A stretch of 64,000 nucleotides of DNA from Mesorhizobium shangrilense. GTDB lineage: Bacteria > Pseudomonadota > Alphaproteobacteria > Rhizobiales > Rhizobiaceae. Positions within the stretch are counted from its first letter, which is position 1. Each line of letters starts with the position of its first letter. Positions 19,348 through 28,181 of this stretch are shown in pieces. The notes below the pieces were generated by a model. It was not told the origin of the DNA and did no database searches. It saw only the letters and a program-made list of their open reading frames with translations. Location of the stretch: the NCBI RefSeq assembly GCF_040537815.1, contig NZ_JBEWSZ010000001.1, positions 2,232,001-2,296,000 on the forward strand. The letters are read 5' to 3'. Both the position numbers and the translations under genes were made by a program.

Positions 19348-20619
19348 CTACTGTGCCGCGCCAGCGTCGCCGCCGCCGAGATCATCGCCGCCATTGTCCA
19401 CCGGCTTTTTGGCATTGCTGTCACTGCCGGAGCTGCCATTACCCGTCTGATCCGCGCCACCTTTGGCGGCATCAGCCTTGGCGGCATCGTCTGCCTGCTT
19501 CTTCTGCAGCGCCCGGTAGCGGGCAACGTTCTGGTTGTGCTCTTCCAGCGTCGAGGCAAAGACGTGGCCACCCGTACCGTCGGCGACAAAATAGAGGTCA
19601 TCAGTCTTCGACGGATTGGCGACCGCTTCAAGTGCCGCCCGGCCGGGATTGGCGATCGGCGTCGGCGGCAGGCCGTTGATCAGATAGGTGTTGTAGGGCG
19701 TCGGCTTCTGGATGTCCGACTGATAGATCGGGCGATCGGCCGGCTTTCCCTTGCCGCCGAACAGACCATAGATGATGGTCGGGTCCGACTGCAGCCGCAT
19801 GCCCTTGGCCAGTCGGTTGAGGAAGACGGCGGCGACGCGCGAGCGCTCATCACCCCTGCCCGTCTCCTTCTCGACGATCGAAGCCAATGTGACGAAGTCG
19901 TCGATACTGGCCAGCGGCAGATCAGGCGCGCGGCGTTGCCAGACATCCTCGACCAGTTTCTTCTGGTCGGCCAACAGCTTGTCGACCATCTGCTGGCGTG
20001 TCGCACCGCGGGTGAAGCGCAAGGTGTCGGTGGCGAGGCTGCCTTCGACCGGTGCGGTCTTCGGCATGTCACCGCTCAACGCATCCTGCTCGGCAATACG
20101 CTCCAGCGCCTGCTCAACCGTCAGCCCTTCAGGTATGGTCAGCGAATACATCACCGACTTGCCGCTCTTCAGCAGGTCCATGATGTCGCGCATGGATGCC
20201 TGGGGCTTGATTGCGTATTCACCGGCCTTGAGCGCCGAATCGTTTCCGTAGACACGCACACCAAGGCGGAACACACGGGCGTCGCTGATCAGTCCGCGCC
20301 GCTCGAGTTGGTCAGCAATGTCCTGAACACCGGAGTTCTGTTTCACCATGAACGTGTCGCCGTTGGCCGACGGGCCTGGTTCATTGAATGCTTGCCTGCC
20401 GAAGTAGAGCACCAGGCCACCTGCCAGGATTACCAGCATGATCAGCGAGAAGAAGAAGTTCATGAACACGACGATCTGGCTGCGCGAGGCGCGCGAGCGG
20501 CTTGGCGGCGGCGTGCCGACTTCGGGCCGCAATGCCTCGCTGGCAGTCTTCGGCACGATAGGACCTTGCGCCGCGGGCCTCTGGCCGAATTCCCCGTTGT
20601 TTGCCGGATTTGTGGTCAT
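19348..20619 (-). CDS. mltG: Endolytic murein transglycosylase
   Basis: A 423-residue YceG/MltG protein that cleaves nascent glycan strands and sets their length. It has a cytoplasmic N-terminal tail of about 50 residues, one membrane helix (VFMNFFFSLIMLVILAGGLV), a LysM-like segment, and the catalytic domain with SIVEKETG, whose Glu is the catalytic residue, plus NTYLINGLPPTPIANPG. The last 45 residues are a low-complexity Gly/Asp/Ala tail, likely disordered. It follows fabF after 213 nt that contain palindromic elements. Confidence 0.94.
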   Translation of the reverse strand: MTTNPANNGEFGQRPAAQGPIVPKTASEALRPEVGTPPPSRSRASRSQIVVFMNFFFSLIMLVILAGGLVLYFGRQAFNEPGPSANGDTFMVKQNSGVQDIADQLERRGLISDARVFRLGVRVYGNDSALKAGEYAIKPQASMRDIMDLLKSGKSVMYSLTIPEGLTVEQALERIAEQDALSGDMPKTAPVEGSLATDTLRFTRGATRQQMVDKLLADQKKLVEDVWQRRAPDLPLASIDDFVTLASIVEKETGRGDERSRVAAVFLNRLAKGMRLQSDPTIIYGLFGGKGKPADRPIYQSDIQKPTPYNTYLINGLPPTPIANPGRAALEAVANPSKTDDLYFVADGTGGHVFASTLEEHNQNVARYRALQKKQADDAAKADAAKGGADQTGNGSSGSDSNAKKPVDNGGDDLGGGDAGAAQ

Positions 20620-20640
20620 AGCGCCCTACCGTTTGATCTC

Positions 20641-20684
20641 TTAGAGCGACGTGCATCCCGGTGGATGCACAAGGTGCGCTCTAA
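20641..20684. repeat. Palindromic element, TAGAGC type
   Basis: The outer arms TTAGAGCG (20641-20648) and CGCTCTAA (20677-20684) enclose inner arms GTGCATCC (20651-20658) and GGATGCAC (20663-20670). It sits between fabF and mltG. Its TTAGAGC head resembles the elements after radA and the 41119-41859 SDR gene. It is probably one copy of an interspersed family, but the copy number cannot be seen here. Confidence 0.6.
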
Positions 20685-20696
20685 CATTTCAAGTCT

Positions 20697-20756
20697 GCGC
20701 ATCGTGCTTTGCGAAAATCGATTTCGATTCTGATACCGATTCTCGGGCCGATGCGC
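20697..20756. repeat. Second palindromic element beside the first
   Basis: GCGCATCG at 20697-20704 is the inverted copy of CGATGCGC at 20749-20756, with an AT-richer centre (AAAATCGATTTCGATT). It lies 12 bp from the preceding palindrome, so the two may be one composite element or a transcript-processing site between fabF and mltG. Confidence 0.55.
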
Positions 20757-20832
20757 GAATCCCCTGCGGCAGAGTAGAGGCGAATATGGCGAAATTGACG
20801 ACGCGGCGAGGCGATGCCGACCGGCGAACCGG

Positions 20833-22095
20833 TCAGCCATTGTAACGCTGGAAGACAAGCGAAGCGTTGGTGCCGCCAAACCCGAAGGAATTGGAAAGCG
20901 CGACGTCGATCTGACGAGGCCGCGGTGTGTTCGGCACCAGATCGATGGCCGTTTCCCGCTCGGGATTGTCGAGGTTGATGGTCGCCGGCGCAACGTTGTC
21001 GCGTATGGCCAGAATCGAGAAGATCGCCTCGGCGGCACCCGCCGCGCCCAAGAGATGGCCAATCGACGACTTGGTCGACGACATCGATATCTTCGAGGCG
21101 GCGTTGCCGACCAGCCGCTCGACCGCGCCAAGTTCGATCGTGTCGGCCATGGTCGAGGTACCATGAGCGTTGATATAGTCGATATCCGCGGGCGTAAGCT
21201 TGGCCCGGTTCAGCGCCGCCGTCATGCAACGGAAGGCACCGTCACCATCTTCAGCCGGCGCCGTGATGTGATAGGCATCGCCCGTAAGACCGTAGCCGGT
21301 CACTTCGGCATAGATCTTTGCGCCGCGCGCCTTGGCATGCTCGAGTTCTTCAAGCACGACGACGCCGGCGCCCTCACCCATGACAAAACCATCGCGGTCG
21401 CGATCATAGGGGCGCGAGGCTTCTTGCGGCGTGTCGTTGCGCTCGGTGGACAGCGCCCGACAAGCGGCAAAGCCAGCAAGTGAAAGCCGGGTTACCGGTG
21501 CTTCGGCGCCGCCGGCCAGCATCACATCGGCATCGCCGAAGATGATCAACCGGGCGGCATCACCGATGGCATGCGCCCCGGTCGAGCAAGCGGTGACGAC
21601 GGCGTGGTTGGGGCCTTTCAGCCCGTGTCGGATAGACACCTGCCCAGACACCAGGTTGATGATGTTTCCCGGGATGAAGAACGGGCTGATGCGACGCGGC
21701 CCGCGCTCGTGGAGAATGAGCGCGTTCTCGGCGATGCCTTCAAGGCCGCCGATGCCGGAACCGATCATGACGCCCGTGGCGCAGCGCTCCTGCTCGCTCC
21801 GAGGCTCCCAGCCGGAGTCCCTCAGTGCTTCGTCGGCGGCCGCGATCCCATAAAGGATGAAGTCGCCGATCTTGCGCAGTTCCTTAGGCTCGAGAATAGC
21901 CTCTGGATTGAGCGTTCCATTGCTGCCGTCACCGCGAGGAATGACGTGTGCGATCTTGCAGGCAAGATCGTCCACCTCGAATTCGGTGACTCGTTTGGCA
22001 GCGCTTCGGCCGGTCAGAAGTTCCTTCCAGCTGTGCTCAAAGCCCATGCCGAATGGCGACAACAACCCAAGGCCCGTGACGACGACACGCCTCAT
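20833..22095 (-). CDS. fabF: 3-oxoacyl-ACP synthase II
   Basis: A 420-residue condensing enzyme that elongates acyl-ACP with malonyl-ACP. The catalytic triad is visible: Cys in VVTACSTGAHAIG, His in INAHGTSTMADTIE and His in STKSSIGHLLGAAG. It starts MRRVVVTGLGLLSPFG and is of normal length. It lies 34 nt after acpP on the same strand as fabG and fabD, the typical fab cluster. Chain-length preference cannot be read from the sequence. Confidence 0.97.
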   Translation of the reverse strand: MRRVVVTGLGLLSPFGMGFEHSWKELLTGRSAAKRVTEFEVDDLACKIAHVIPRGDGSNGTLNPEAILEPKELRKIGDFILYGIAAADEALRDSGWEPRSEQERCATGVMIGSGIGGLEGIAENALILHERGPRRISPFFIPGNIINLVSGQVSIRHGLKGPNHAVVTACSTGAHAIGDAARLIIFGDADVMLAGGAEAPVTRLSLAGFAACRALSTERNDTPQEASRPYDRDRDGFVMGEGAGVVVLEELEHAKARGAKIYAEVTGYGLTGDAYHITAPAEDGDGAFRCMTAALNRAKLTPADIDYINAHGTSTMADTIELGAVERLVGNAASKISMSSTKSSIGHLLGAAGAAEAIFSILAIRDNVAPATINLDNPERETAIDLVPNTPRPRQIDVALSNSFGFGGTNASLVFQRYNG

Positions 22096-22129
22096 CGCAG
22101 GTCCTCCCCAGGTGATGACTGCGAAAGCG

Positions 22130-22366
22130 TCAGGCCGAAGCCTTGTCGATGTACTTCACGGCATCGCCGACAGTCAGAATGGTCTCGGCCGCATCGTCGG
22201 GGATTTCGACGCCGAACTCTTCTTCGAACGCCATGACGAGTTCAACCGTGTCGAGGCTGTCCGCGCCCAGATCATCGATGAAGCTTGCCTGCTCCGTCAC
22301 CTTGTCGGCATCGACGCCAAGATGCTCGATGACGATCTTCTTGACGCGCTCTGCGGTGTCACTCAT
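22130..22366 (-). CDS. acpP: Acyl carrier protein
   Basis: A 78-residue acidic carrier. Ser37 in [14 protein letters not shown] is the 4'-phosphopantetheine site. The ATG at 22366 begins [19 protein letters not shown], as in other AcpP proteins; the 20-residue upstream extension of the open frame is not part of the family. It carries the growing chain among FabD, FabG and FabF, all encoded beside it. Confidence 0.97.
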   Translation of the reverse strand: MSDTAERVKKIVIEHLGVDADKVTEQASFIDDLGADSLDTVELVMAFEEEFGVEIPDDAAETILTVGDAVKYIDKASA

Positions 22367-22566
22367 GTGGGCATCCTCGTCTTTTGTTTGTCTGTCTTCG
22401 TTAGCGGGCAGAATGCCGCTAATCAAGCTGAAAGATGGTCCTGCCGGAAACGCAACAGCACAGGACCGGTTTTTGCCCGAACCGCCGGGTTACGGGCCGC
22501 ATTACACGAAAACCTGCCCGGGTCCAAGGCGAAATGGTTGCTTTTCACAGCCCATCGGGACCTTGT

Positions 22567-23304
22567 TCAGATCATCGCCATGCCGCCGTTCACATGAATG
22601 GTCTGCCCGGTGACATAGGCGGCCTCGTTCGAAGCGAGATAGGCGACCGCGGAAGCGACTTCAGCGCTGGTACCCATGCGCCGGGTGGGGATCGCCGCCA
22701 TGATCGCCTCCTTCTGCTTGTCGTTGAGCTTGTCGGTCATCGCTGATTCGATGAAGCCCGGTGCGACGCAGTTGACGGTTATGTTGCGGGTCGCGATCTC
22801 CTGCGCCAGCGATTTGGACAGGCCGATCATACCGGCCTTGGACGCGCAATAGTTCGCCTGCCCGGGATTGCCGGTGACCCCTACAACCGAGGTGATGTTG
22901 ATGATGCGGCCATGCCGGCGCCGCATCATCGGATGGGTCAGTTCGCGGGTCAGCCGGAATACGGCGGTCAGATTGACCTCGAGCACCGTGTCCCAGTCGG
23001 CGTCCGACATGCGCACGAACAGGCCATCCTTGGTGATTCCGGCATTGTTGACGAGGATGTCGACGCCTTCGAGATCGGCCTCTGCCTTCTGGCCGAGCGC
23101 CTTGACCTCATCGCGATTCGCCAGGTTGGCCGGAAAGAGCTTGACCCGCTCACCCAGTTCCGCGGCCAGCGTCTCCAGCTTCTCGATGCGCGTGCCATGC
23201 AGCCCAACGATGGCGCCCTGCGCATGCAGCACGCGGGCGATCGCCTCGCCAATGCCACCGGATGCACCGGTGACGAGCGCCTTGCGGCCAGTCAGATCGA
23301 ACAT
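22567..23304 (-). CDS. fabG: 3-oxoacyl-ACP reductase
   Basis: A 245-residue SDR that reduces 3-oxoacyl-ACP with NADPH. Cofactor motif TGASGGIGEAIA, NNAG in the middle, catalytic Ser in INITSVVGVTGNPGQANYCASK with Tyr and Lys of YxxxK. It ends VTGQTIHVNGGMAMI, as FabG proteins do. ATG 23304 has AAGGGAAG immediately upstream. It lies between fabD and acpP; the 200 nt before acpP may hold an extra promoter for the highly expressed carrier protein. Confidence 0.97.
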   Translation of the reverse strand: MFDLTGRKALVTGASGGIGEAIARVLHAQGAIVGLHGTRIEKLETLAAELGERVKLFPANLANRDEVKALGQKAEADLEGVDILVNNAGITKDGLFVRMSDADWDTVLEVNLTAVFRLTRELTHPMMRRRHGRIINITSVVGVTGNPGQANYCASKAGMIGLSKSLAQEIATRNITVNCVAPGFIESAMTDKLNDKQKEAIMAAIPTRRMGTSAEVASAVAYLASNEAAYVTGQTIHVNGGMAMI

Positions 23305-23360
23305 TTTCTTCCCTTTCAAGAGAACACCCTTCGTATGGGTGAGATCAGAATCGAGCCTGA

Positions 23361-24302
23361 TTATGCAAGCAATGCCAATGCCGCATCAACGTCGGCGGAT
23401 GTACCTATGGCACTGGTGGCGATGTCGCGATTGATGCGCCGCGCCAGACCGGACAGGACTTTTCCGGCGCCAACCTCATAGAGCGTGGTCACGCCGTTCT
23501 GGCCGAACCATTCGACGGTTTCGCGCCAGCGCACACGGCCGGTCACCTGCTGGACCAATCGGCGAGCGATTTCGTCCGGATCGTTCGATGGCGTCACCGA
23601 CACGTTGGAGACCACGGGAACGACCGGCGCGTTTTTCGTCACGCCGGCCAGCGCTTCGCGCATCACATCCGCGGCCGGCGCCATCAGCGCCGAATGGAAA
23701 GGCGCTGAGACCTGTAGCATCAACGCCCGCTTGGCGCCCCTTTCCGTGCAAAGCTTCGCGGCCAGTTCGACCGCCGCCCTGGCGCCGGAGATCACCAGCT
23801 GGCCGCCGCCATTGTCGTTGGCGATCTGGCAGACAGAACCCGTGGCGGCCTCGGCGCAGGCGGCTTCGACATCGGCCTGCTCCAGCCCGATGATTGCCGC
23901 CATGGCCCCCTCGCCGGCGGGCACCGCCGCTTGCATGGCATTGCCGCGTATCCGCAAAAGCCGGGCGGCGTCGCCAACCGAAACAAAGCCCGCGGCGGCC
24001 AGTGCCGAATATTCGCCCAGCGAATGCCCGGCGACGTAAGCGACCTTGTCCTTCAAGGAAAAGCCGCGCGCTTCGAGCGCCCGGATCGCGGCCAGCGATA
24101 CTGCCATCAGCGCCGGCTGGGCGTTGGCGGTCAGCGTCAGCGTCTCTTCGGGTCCCTCCCAGATCAGCTTCGACAGATTTTCGCCAAGCGCGTCATCGAC
24201 TTCCTGGAAGATTTTTCGCGCTTCCGGGAAGGCATCGGCCAGATCCCTGCCCATGCCGACTGCCTGGCTGCCCTGCCCCGGAAACGTGAATGCGATGGCC
24301 AT
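23361..24302 (-). CDS. fabD: Malonyl-CoA:ACP transacylase
   Basis: A 313-residue transferase loading malonate onto AcpP. It begins MAIAFTFPGQGSQAVGMG. Ser94 in AGHSLGEYSA is the acyl-carrying nucleophile, Arg and His of the active site follow, and QVTGRVRW is a family block. ATG 24302 was preferred over the upstream in-frame TTG because family members begin here and GGAG/AGGA lies upstream. It is first in the fabD-fabG-acpP-fabF order on the minus strand. Confidence 0.97.
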   Translation of the reverse strand: MAIAFTFPGQGSQAVGMGRDLADAFPEARKIFQEVDDALGENLSKLIWEGPEETLTLTANAQPALMAVSLAAIRALEARGFSLKDKVAYVAGHSLGEYSALAAAGFVSVGDAARLLRIRGNAMQAAVPAGEGAMAAIIGLEQADVEAACAEAATGSVCQIANDNGGGQLVISGARAAVELAAKLCTERGAKRALMLQVSAPFHSALMAPAADVMREALAGVTKNAPVVPVVSNVSVTPSNDPDEIARRLVQQVTGRVRWRETVEWFGQNGVTTLYEVGAGKVLSGLARRINRDIATSAIGTSADVDAALALLA

Positions 24303-24509
24303 ATCCTGCTCCAGCAACTGATTTTGCCTGCCTGTGACGCAAGGCGGGCGGCCAAGTCAAGCCCACGCCTTGGCCGCCACTTTGCAGACCTTGGCACGGA
24401 AATGCCGGCCGAGTGTCTGTTCCATATGGTTTTTTGACGATCACTCGTGATGAAAACCGCTCACGATTCGCCTGCTGGCTCTTCTCATTTTCGCCACAGG
24501 CGCTAGTTT

Positions 24510-24541
24510 CGCGTCACAGTTCAATGACAATTCAATGACGA
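24510..24541 (-). promoter_or_regulatory. Possible Pho-box-like direct repeats
   Basis: Read on the minus strand, three GTCAT/GTGAC-type units recur with an 11-bp period: GTCAT at 24539-24535, GTCAT at 24528-24524 and GTGAC at 24517-24513, with short AT-rich spacers. PhoB boxes are tandem TGTCA units with this period. The site is about 28 nt before the start codon of the phosphoglycerol-transferase-like gene and about 210 nt from fabD. The spacing pattern is seen; PhoB binding is inference. Confidence 0.35.
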
Positions 24542-24568
24542 ATATATTGCAGGCCGGGGAATTCTAGA

Positions 24569-26497
24569 TTGGCAAAAGGTTTGAAAGGCGCCGGCAAAGC
24601 CGCGCCGCAATTTCTGGAAGGCGATCCGTCGACTGGATATCTGCCGGGCAGGGCCTTGCCGATCATTCGCTACGGCCTGACCAGCCTGCTTGCCTCAGCC
24701 ATCCTGGTGTTCGCGATCGAACTGATCGTTCGCGGAGATTTTGCCGGCACCGTTTCCTTCTTCTTCCAGCCCTTCAAGCCGGGCTGGACCACTATGGTGG
24801 TGTTCGCCCTGATCATGATCGGCCTCGATGCCGTGCTCGGCCGCACACACCAGAGCTTGATGATCATTGCGCCGCTGACCTTGTCACTGGCCTTTGTCGG
24901 GCACCAGAAATCGCTCTATCTCGGCGATCCGCTCTATCCGACGGATTTCCTCTATGCCCGCCAGATCGTCGCGCTGTTGCCGCTTCTGGTGCGTGATCGT
25001 CCGATAACGGCGCTCGCCATGGCCTTCGGCATCGTCGCCGGCCTCGCATTGCTCGTCTTCGCGTGGCGCCAGTGGCGCCGCCGCGTTCCGTCATTGAGTC
25101 ACAAGGGGCGTCTTGCGCGGCTGACGCTGGCGGTGCCGCTGCTCGCCTTCTTCGTCTCGATCATGGATTACGCGACTTTCTCATGGACGCGCGACCGACT
25201 GCAGATCATTCCGATGATGTGGGACCAGAAGGAGAATTACGCCTCCAACGGCTTCGCGCTCGCCTTCGCGCTCAATGTGCCGATGGCCCATGTCACGGCA
25301 CCGGCAGGCTATTCCGACAAGGCGATCGCAGCGATCCAAAAGCCCGATGTGGCGGCCTCGGTGCCGGACGAGAAGCCCGATATCATCATCGTCATGAGCG
25401 AATCCTTCTGGGATCCGGCCATTCTGCCTGACGTCACGATCACACCCGATCCGATTCCCACGGTGCGGTCGCTACGCTCGGGTTATGTTTTCTCGCCTGA
25501 GTTCGGCGGTATGACCGCCAATGTCGAGTTCGAGGCGCTGACAGGCTTCTCCAACGCCTTTCTGCCGGCTGGCAGCATTCCCTATCAGCAGTACGTGCGC
25601 GCACCGGTTCCGTCGATGGCGACATTCCTGAAAAGCGAGGGCTACGAGACGCGCGCCATCCATCCCGGCACCAGTTGGTTCTGGAACCGCACGCCCGTCT
25701 ATGCCGATTTCGGTTTCGACGACTTCAAGTCCGAGGAAAACCTGCCGCCGATGGAACGACGCGGACCGCTGGCCTCCGACGCCGCCATGACCGACGAGAT
25801 CATCCGCGAGGCCGATGACACCGACGATCCGTTCTTCTTCTTTGCCGTCAGCCTGCAGAACCATGGGCCCTATGAGCCCAACCGCTACGTCAATCCGACC
25901 CACACCGTCCAGGCTCCGACCAGCCAGTGGGCGCGCGACTCGCTGTTGTCCTATGCCGAAGGCGCCTCCGACGCCGATCGCGGCCTCCAACGGCTGATCG
26001 AATGGGCAAAGCAGCGCGAGCGGCCGACGGTGATCGCCTTTTTCGGCGACCATCTGCCACCTCTCGGCCCGGTCTATGTTGAAACCGGCTTCATGACCAA
26101 CAACGTCGCGCCACGCAGGGAAGCCTCCGTTGAAGCCGCTTTGCAGCACCGCCAGACGCCCTTGGTGGTGTGGTCCAACCGCACCGGCGCGGCCAAGGAT
26201 CTGGGCGCGGTCAGCCCTGCCTTCCTGCCCTACCACGTCATGAGGACGGCAGGCATCAGCCATCCCTATTACACCGGCTTTCTGGGCGAGATGCGCGAGA
26301 ACTATAGCGTCGTCGACCGCAACCTCTTGCTGAAGCCTTCGGGCGAGGCAACACCCGACTGGGCGCGACAGAAGGACATAGACCCTGCCATCCGCGACTT
26401 CCAGCTGCTGCAATACGATATGATGTTCGGCAAACGCCACGCGGCGCCCGACTTCTTCCCCGAAACGGTGGACAAGCTCGTCGCCCATACCAGTTAG
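24569..26497 (+). CDS. LTA-synthase-like sulfatase-family phosphoglycerol transferase
   Basis: A 642-residue membrane enzyme of the alkaline-phosphatase/sulfatase superfamily. N-terminal helices run at about residues 32-53, 74-90, 96-110, 146-165 and 187-200, then a large extracytoplasmic domain. VMSESFWD (Glu278) is the first metal ligand block, GMTANVEFEALTG carries the likely nucleophile Thr316, and FFGDHLPPLG supplies Asp/His ligands. In Gram-negatives such enzymes move phosphoglycerol from phosphatidylglycerol to periplasmic glucans (OpgB, rhizobial cyclic beta-glucans), which is my inference here. It starts with TTG, preceded by GGGGA. It is single-gene, divergent from fabD. Confidence 0.82.
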   Translation: MAKGLKGAGKAAPQFLEGDPSTGYLPGRALPIIRYGLTSLLASAILVFAIELIVRGDFAGTVSFFFQPFKPGWTTMVVFALIMIGLDAVLGRTHQSLMIIAPLTLSLAFVGHQKSLYLGDPLYPTDFLYARQIVALLPLLVRDRPITALAMAFGIVAGLALLVFAWRQWRRRVPSLSHKGRLARLTLAVPLLAFFVSIMDYATFSWTRDRLQIIPMMWDQKENYASNGFALAFALNVPMAHVTAPAGYSDKAIAAIQKPDVAASVPDEKPDIIIVMSESFWDPAILPDVTITPDPIPTVRSLRSGYVFSPEFGGMTANVEFEALTGFSNAFLPAGSIPYQQYVRAPVPSMATFLKSEGYETRAIHPGTSWFWNRTPVYADFGFDDFKSEENLPPMERRGPLASDAAMTDEIIREADDTDDPFFFFAVSLQNHGPYEPNRYVNPTHTVQAPTSQWARDSLLSYAEGASDADRGLQRLIEWAKQRERPTVIAFFGDHLPPLGPVYVETGFMTNNVAPRREASVEAALQHRQTPLVVWSNRTGAAKDLGAVSPAFLPYHVMRTAGISHPYYTGFLGEMRENYSVVDRNLLLKPSGEATPDWARQKDIDPAIRDFQLLQYDMMFGKRHAAPDFFPETVDKLVAHTS

Positions 26498-26528
26498 GCA
26501 GCAACCTCTGTTGTTCGGAAGAGGTCGC

Positions 26529-28181
26529 CTAATTGATCAATTGCAGCTTGGAGAACTTGTTGGCGATCTGCTGAAATACATTCGGCAGCTTGCTCGGATC
26601 GTTGACGGCATAATAGTCAACCGGGTTCGACGCACATGCGCTGTAGAGCGTGCGGTTGGCAGCCGTGTCCGACTGCAGCACCATGGTGTAGATTTGCGCA
26701 CCCTGGCTCTTGAGCTGGGTGCAAACGCTTTTGGTCCAGCCGTCGACATTGCGCGCGGCCGTCGTCTGGTTGTCCGATCCGAAGCGTCCACCCGCCAGAT
26801 AGCCGTAGGAGGTATAATCGGATTTGGTCGGCTGGTTGCTGGCGCCATAGACAACGTTCTCACCATCGGTCAGCAACATCACGACCTTGCTGACGCCAGG
26901 CGTCTTCCACGGTGTTCCATCTGTGTAGGGCGGATCGGGCGACAGCACCCGCATCCCCCATGACAGGCCTTCCGACACATTGGTGCCCGAGCCGTTCCAC
27001 TCGGTCATCTCGCTCGCCGCCTTGCGCAGCTTGTCGAAATCATCGGTCAACGGGACAATCGGCGTGGGGCAAGCGCGGTTCGGGCCGACCGTTAAGGCAC
27101 CGCTCGATTCGGTGATGATCTTGTTGGTGGGGGCGACATATTTCGCGATCTTCTCCATGTTGGCAGCCAGCAGCTGGTCGGCAACACCACCAACAAGACC
27201 ACTCAGATCGATGCCGAGAATGTTGACGCCCGACTGTCCAAGCTTGGTCTTGTCGCTGATATCATCGAGATAGGAATTGTTATAACCGGTCGCCGAATTG
27301 CCGTAGGAACTCGACGGCTTCTTGGCAACCTCCGGATCGTCGGGCGCGAAATAGGGCACGAAGAGCGTGTCGGGCCTGGACGGATCGGGCGGGGTGTCGG
27401 AGATATTGTAAGTGCCCGGCCGCGCCTCCACGCAGCCTTTCCAGCCAGTGCCGTTCCAGCCTGTCCTCTTGGCGACCGGCACGTCCTGTTGAAGCTGCTT
27501 GAATAGCGCCATGTGATGAGGGCGCTTGCCGTCTATAACCGGGAAATTGATGCCGTTGGTCGACGACTTTCCGTCCATGTCGATCCATGAGGGATCGAAA
27601 CCTTCGCCATTGACGTTGACCGCGGTGACAAAGGGAACCAGTGACACGCGCACCTTGCGTGTCGGCGACTTGACCGCCTCGAGATAGTCCAGCAGCGATT
27701 TCGTCGCCTGTCTCAGCGCGGTCATGCGCGCGCCGGCCATGGAGCCGGTATTGTCCAGCACCAACACGACTTCTAGCTGATTGTTCGATTCGACGGCGGA
27801 AGCATCAGCGGTGATGTGCTTCTCGTTTCCGAACAGGAAGGCAAAGTTCAAATTGACGTCCGCCGACGCGACCGCCTTCGTCCTGACGAAATTGACACCC
27901 TTGTCGACGGTCAGCGTCGCCACCGCGTTGCCCAATTCGCCGTGACCGGCGATATTGGCCTGGAAGTAGCGGTTGAAGGCGTCCGGCCTGGTGACGTCGA
28001 GGTCGCCCAGATGCGATGAGGCAAGGTTCGCCGCATCGAGCGCGTTCTGCAGGTTGCTCTTGGCCCTCATCAAGGTCGAGACATCCGACGCAAAGGCAAT
28101 GGCCGTCAGGATCGCCGGCAGCCCAAGCGCCAGCAGCAAAGTGAAATTGCCGCTCTTCGAGCGACAGAAATTCTTGAGCAT
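26529..28181 (-). CDS. TadG-like protein with a von Willebrand factor A domain
   Basis: A 550-residue protein. The N-terminus (CRSKSGNFTLLLALGLPAILTAIAFASDVSTLM) is the TadE/TadG-type pilin-like membrane segment, followed by NALDAANLAS. A vWA domain starts near residue 136 with the metal-binding motif DNTGS at 143-147 (LVLDNTGSMAG) and contains MLLTDGENV near the end. It is probably anchored in the inner membrane and assists surface-structure assembly or adhesion. No other tad/flp genes are in the window, so it is an orphan copy. A large insert of about 200 residues sits within the vWA domain. Confidence 0.82.
   Translation of the reverse strand: MLKNFCRSKSGNFTLLLALGLPAILTAIAFASDVSTLMRAKSNLQNALDAANLASSHLGDLDVTRPDAFNRYFQANIAGHGELGNAVATLTVDKGVNFVRTKAVASADVNLNFAFLFGNEKHITADASAVESNNQLEVVLVLDNTGSMAGARMTALRQATKSLLDYLEAVKSPTRKVRVSLVPFVTAVNVNGEGFDPSWIDMDGKSSTNGINFPVIDGKRPHHMALFKQLQQDVPVAKRTGWNGTGWKGCVEARPGTYNISDTPPDPSRPDTLFVPYFAPDDPEVAKKPSSSYGNSATGYNNSYLDDISDKTKLGQSGVNILGIDLSGLVGGVADQLLAANMEKIAKYVAPTNKIITESSGALTVGPNRACPTPIVPLTDDFDKLRKAASEMTEWNGSGTNVSEGLSWGMRVLSPDPPYTDGTPWKTPGVSKVVMLLTDGENVVYGASNQPTKSDYTSYGYLAGGRFGSDNQTTAARNVDGWTKSVCTQLKSQGAQIYTMVLQSDTAANRTLYSACASNPVDYYAVNDPSKLPNVFQQIANKFSKLQLIN

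Noticed and set aside
22437..22467. Inverted repeat GGTCCTG/CAGGACC between fabG and acpP as a terminator
   Set aside because: The loop is 17 nt and no T-run follows on the coding strand; acpP is expected to be transcribed through or from its own promoter.
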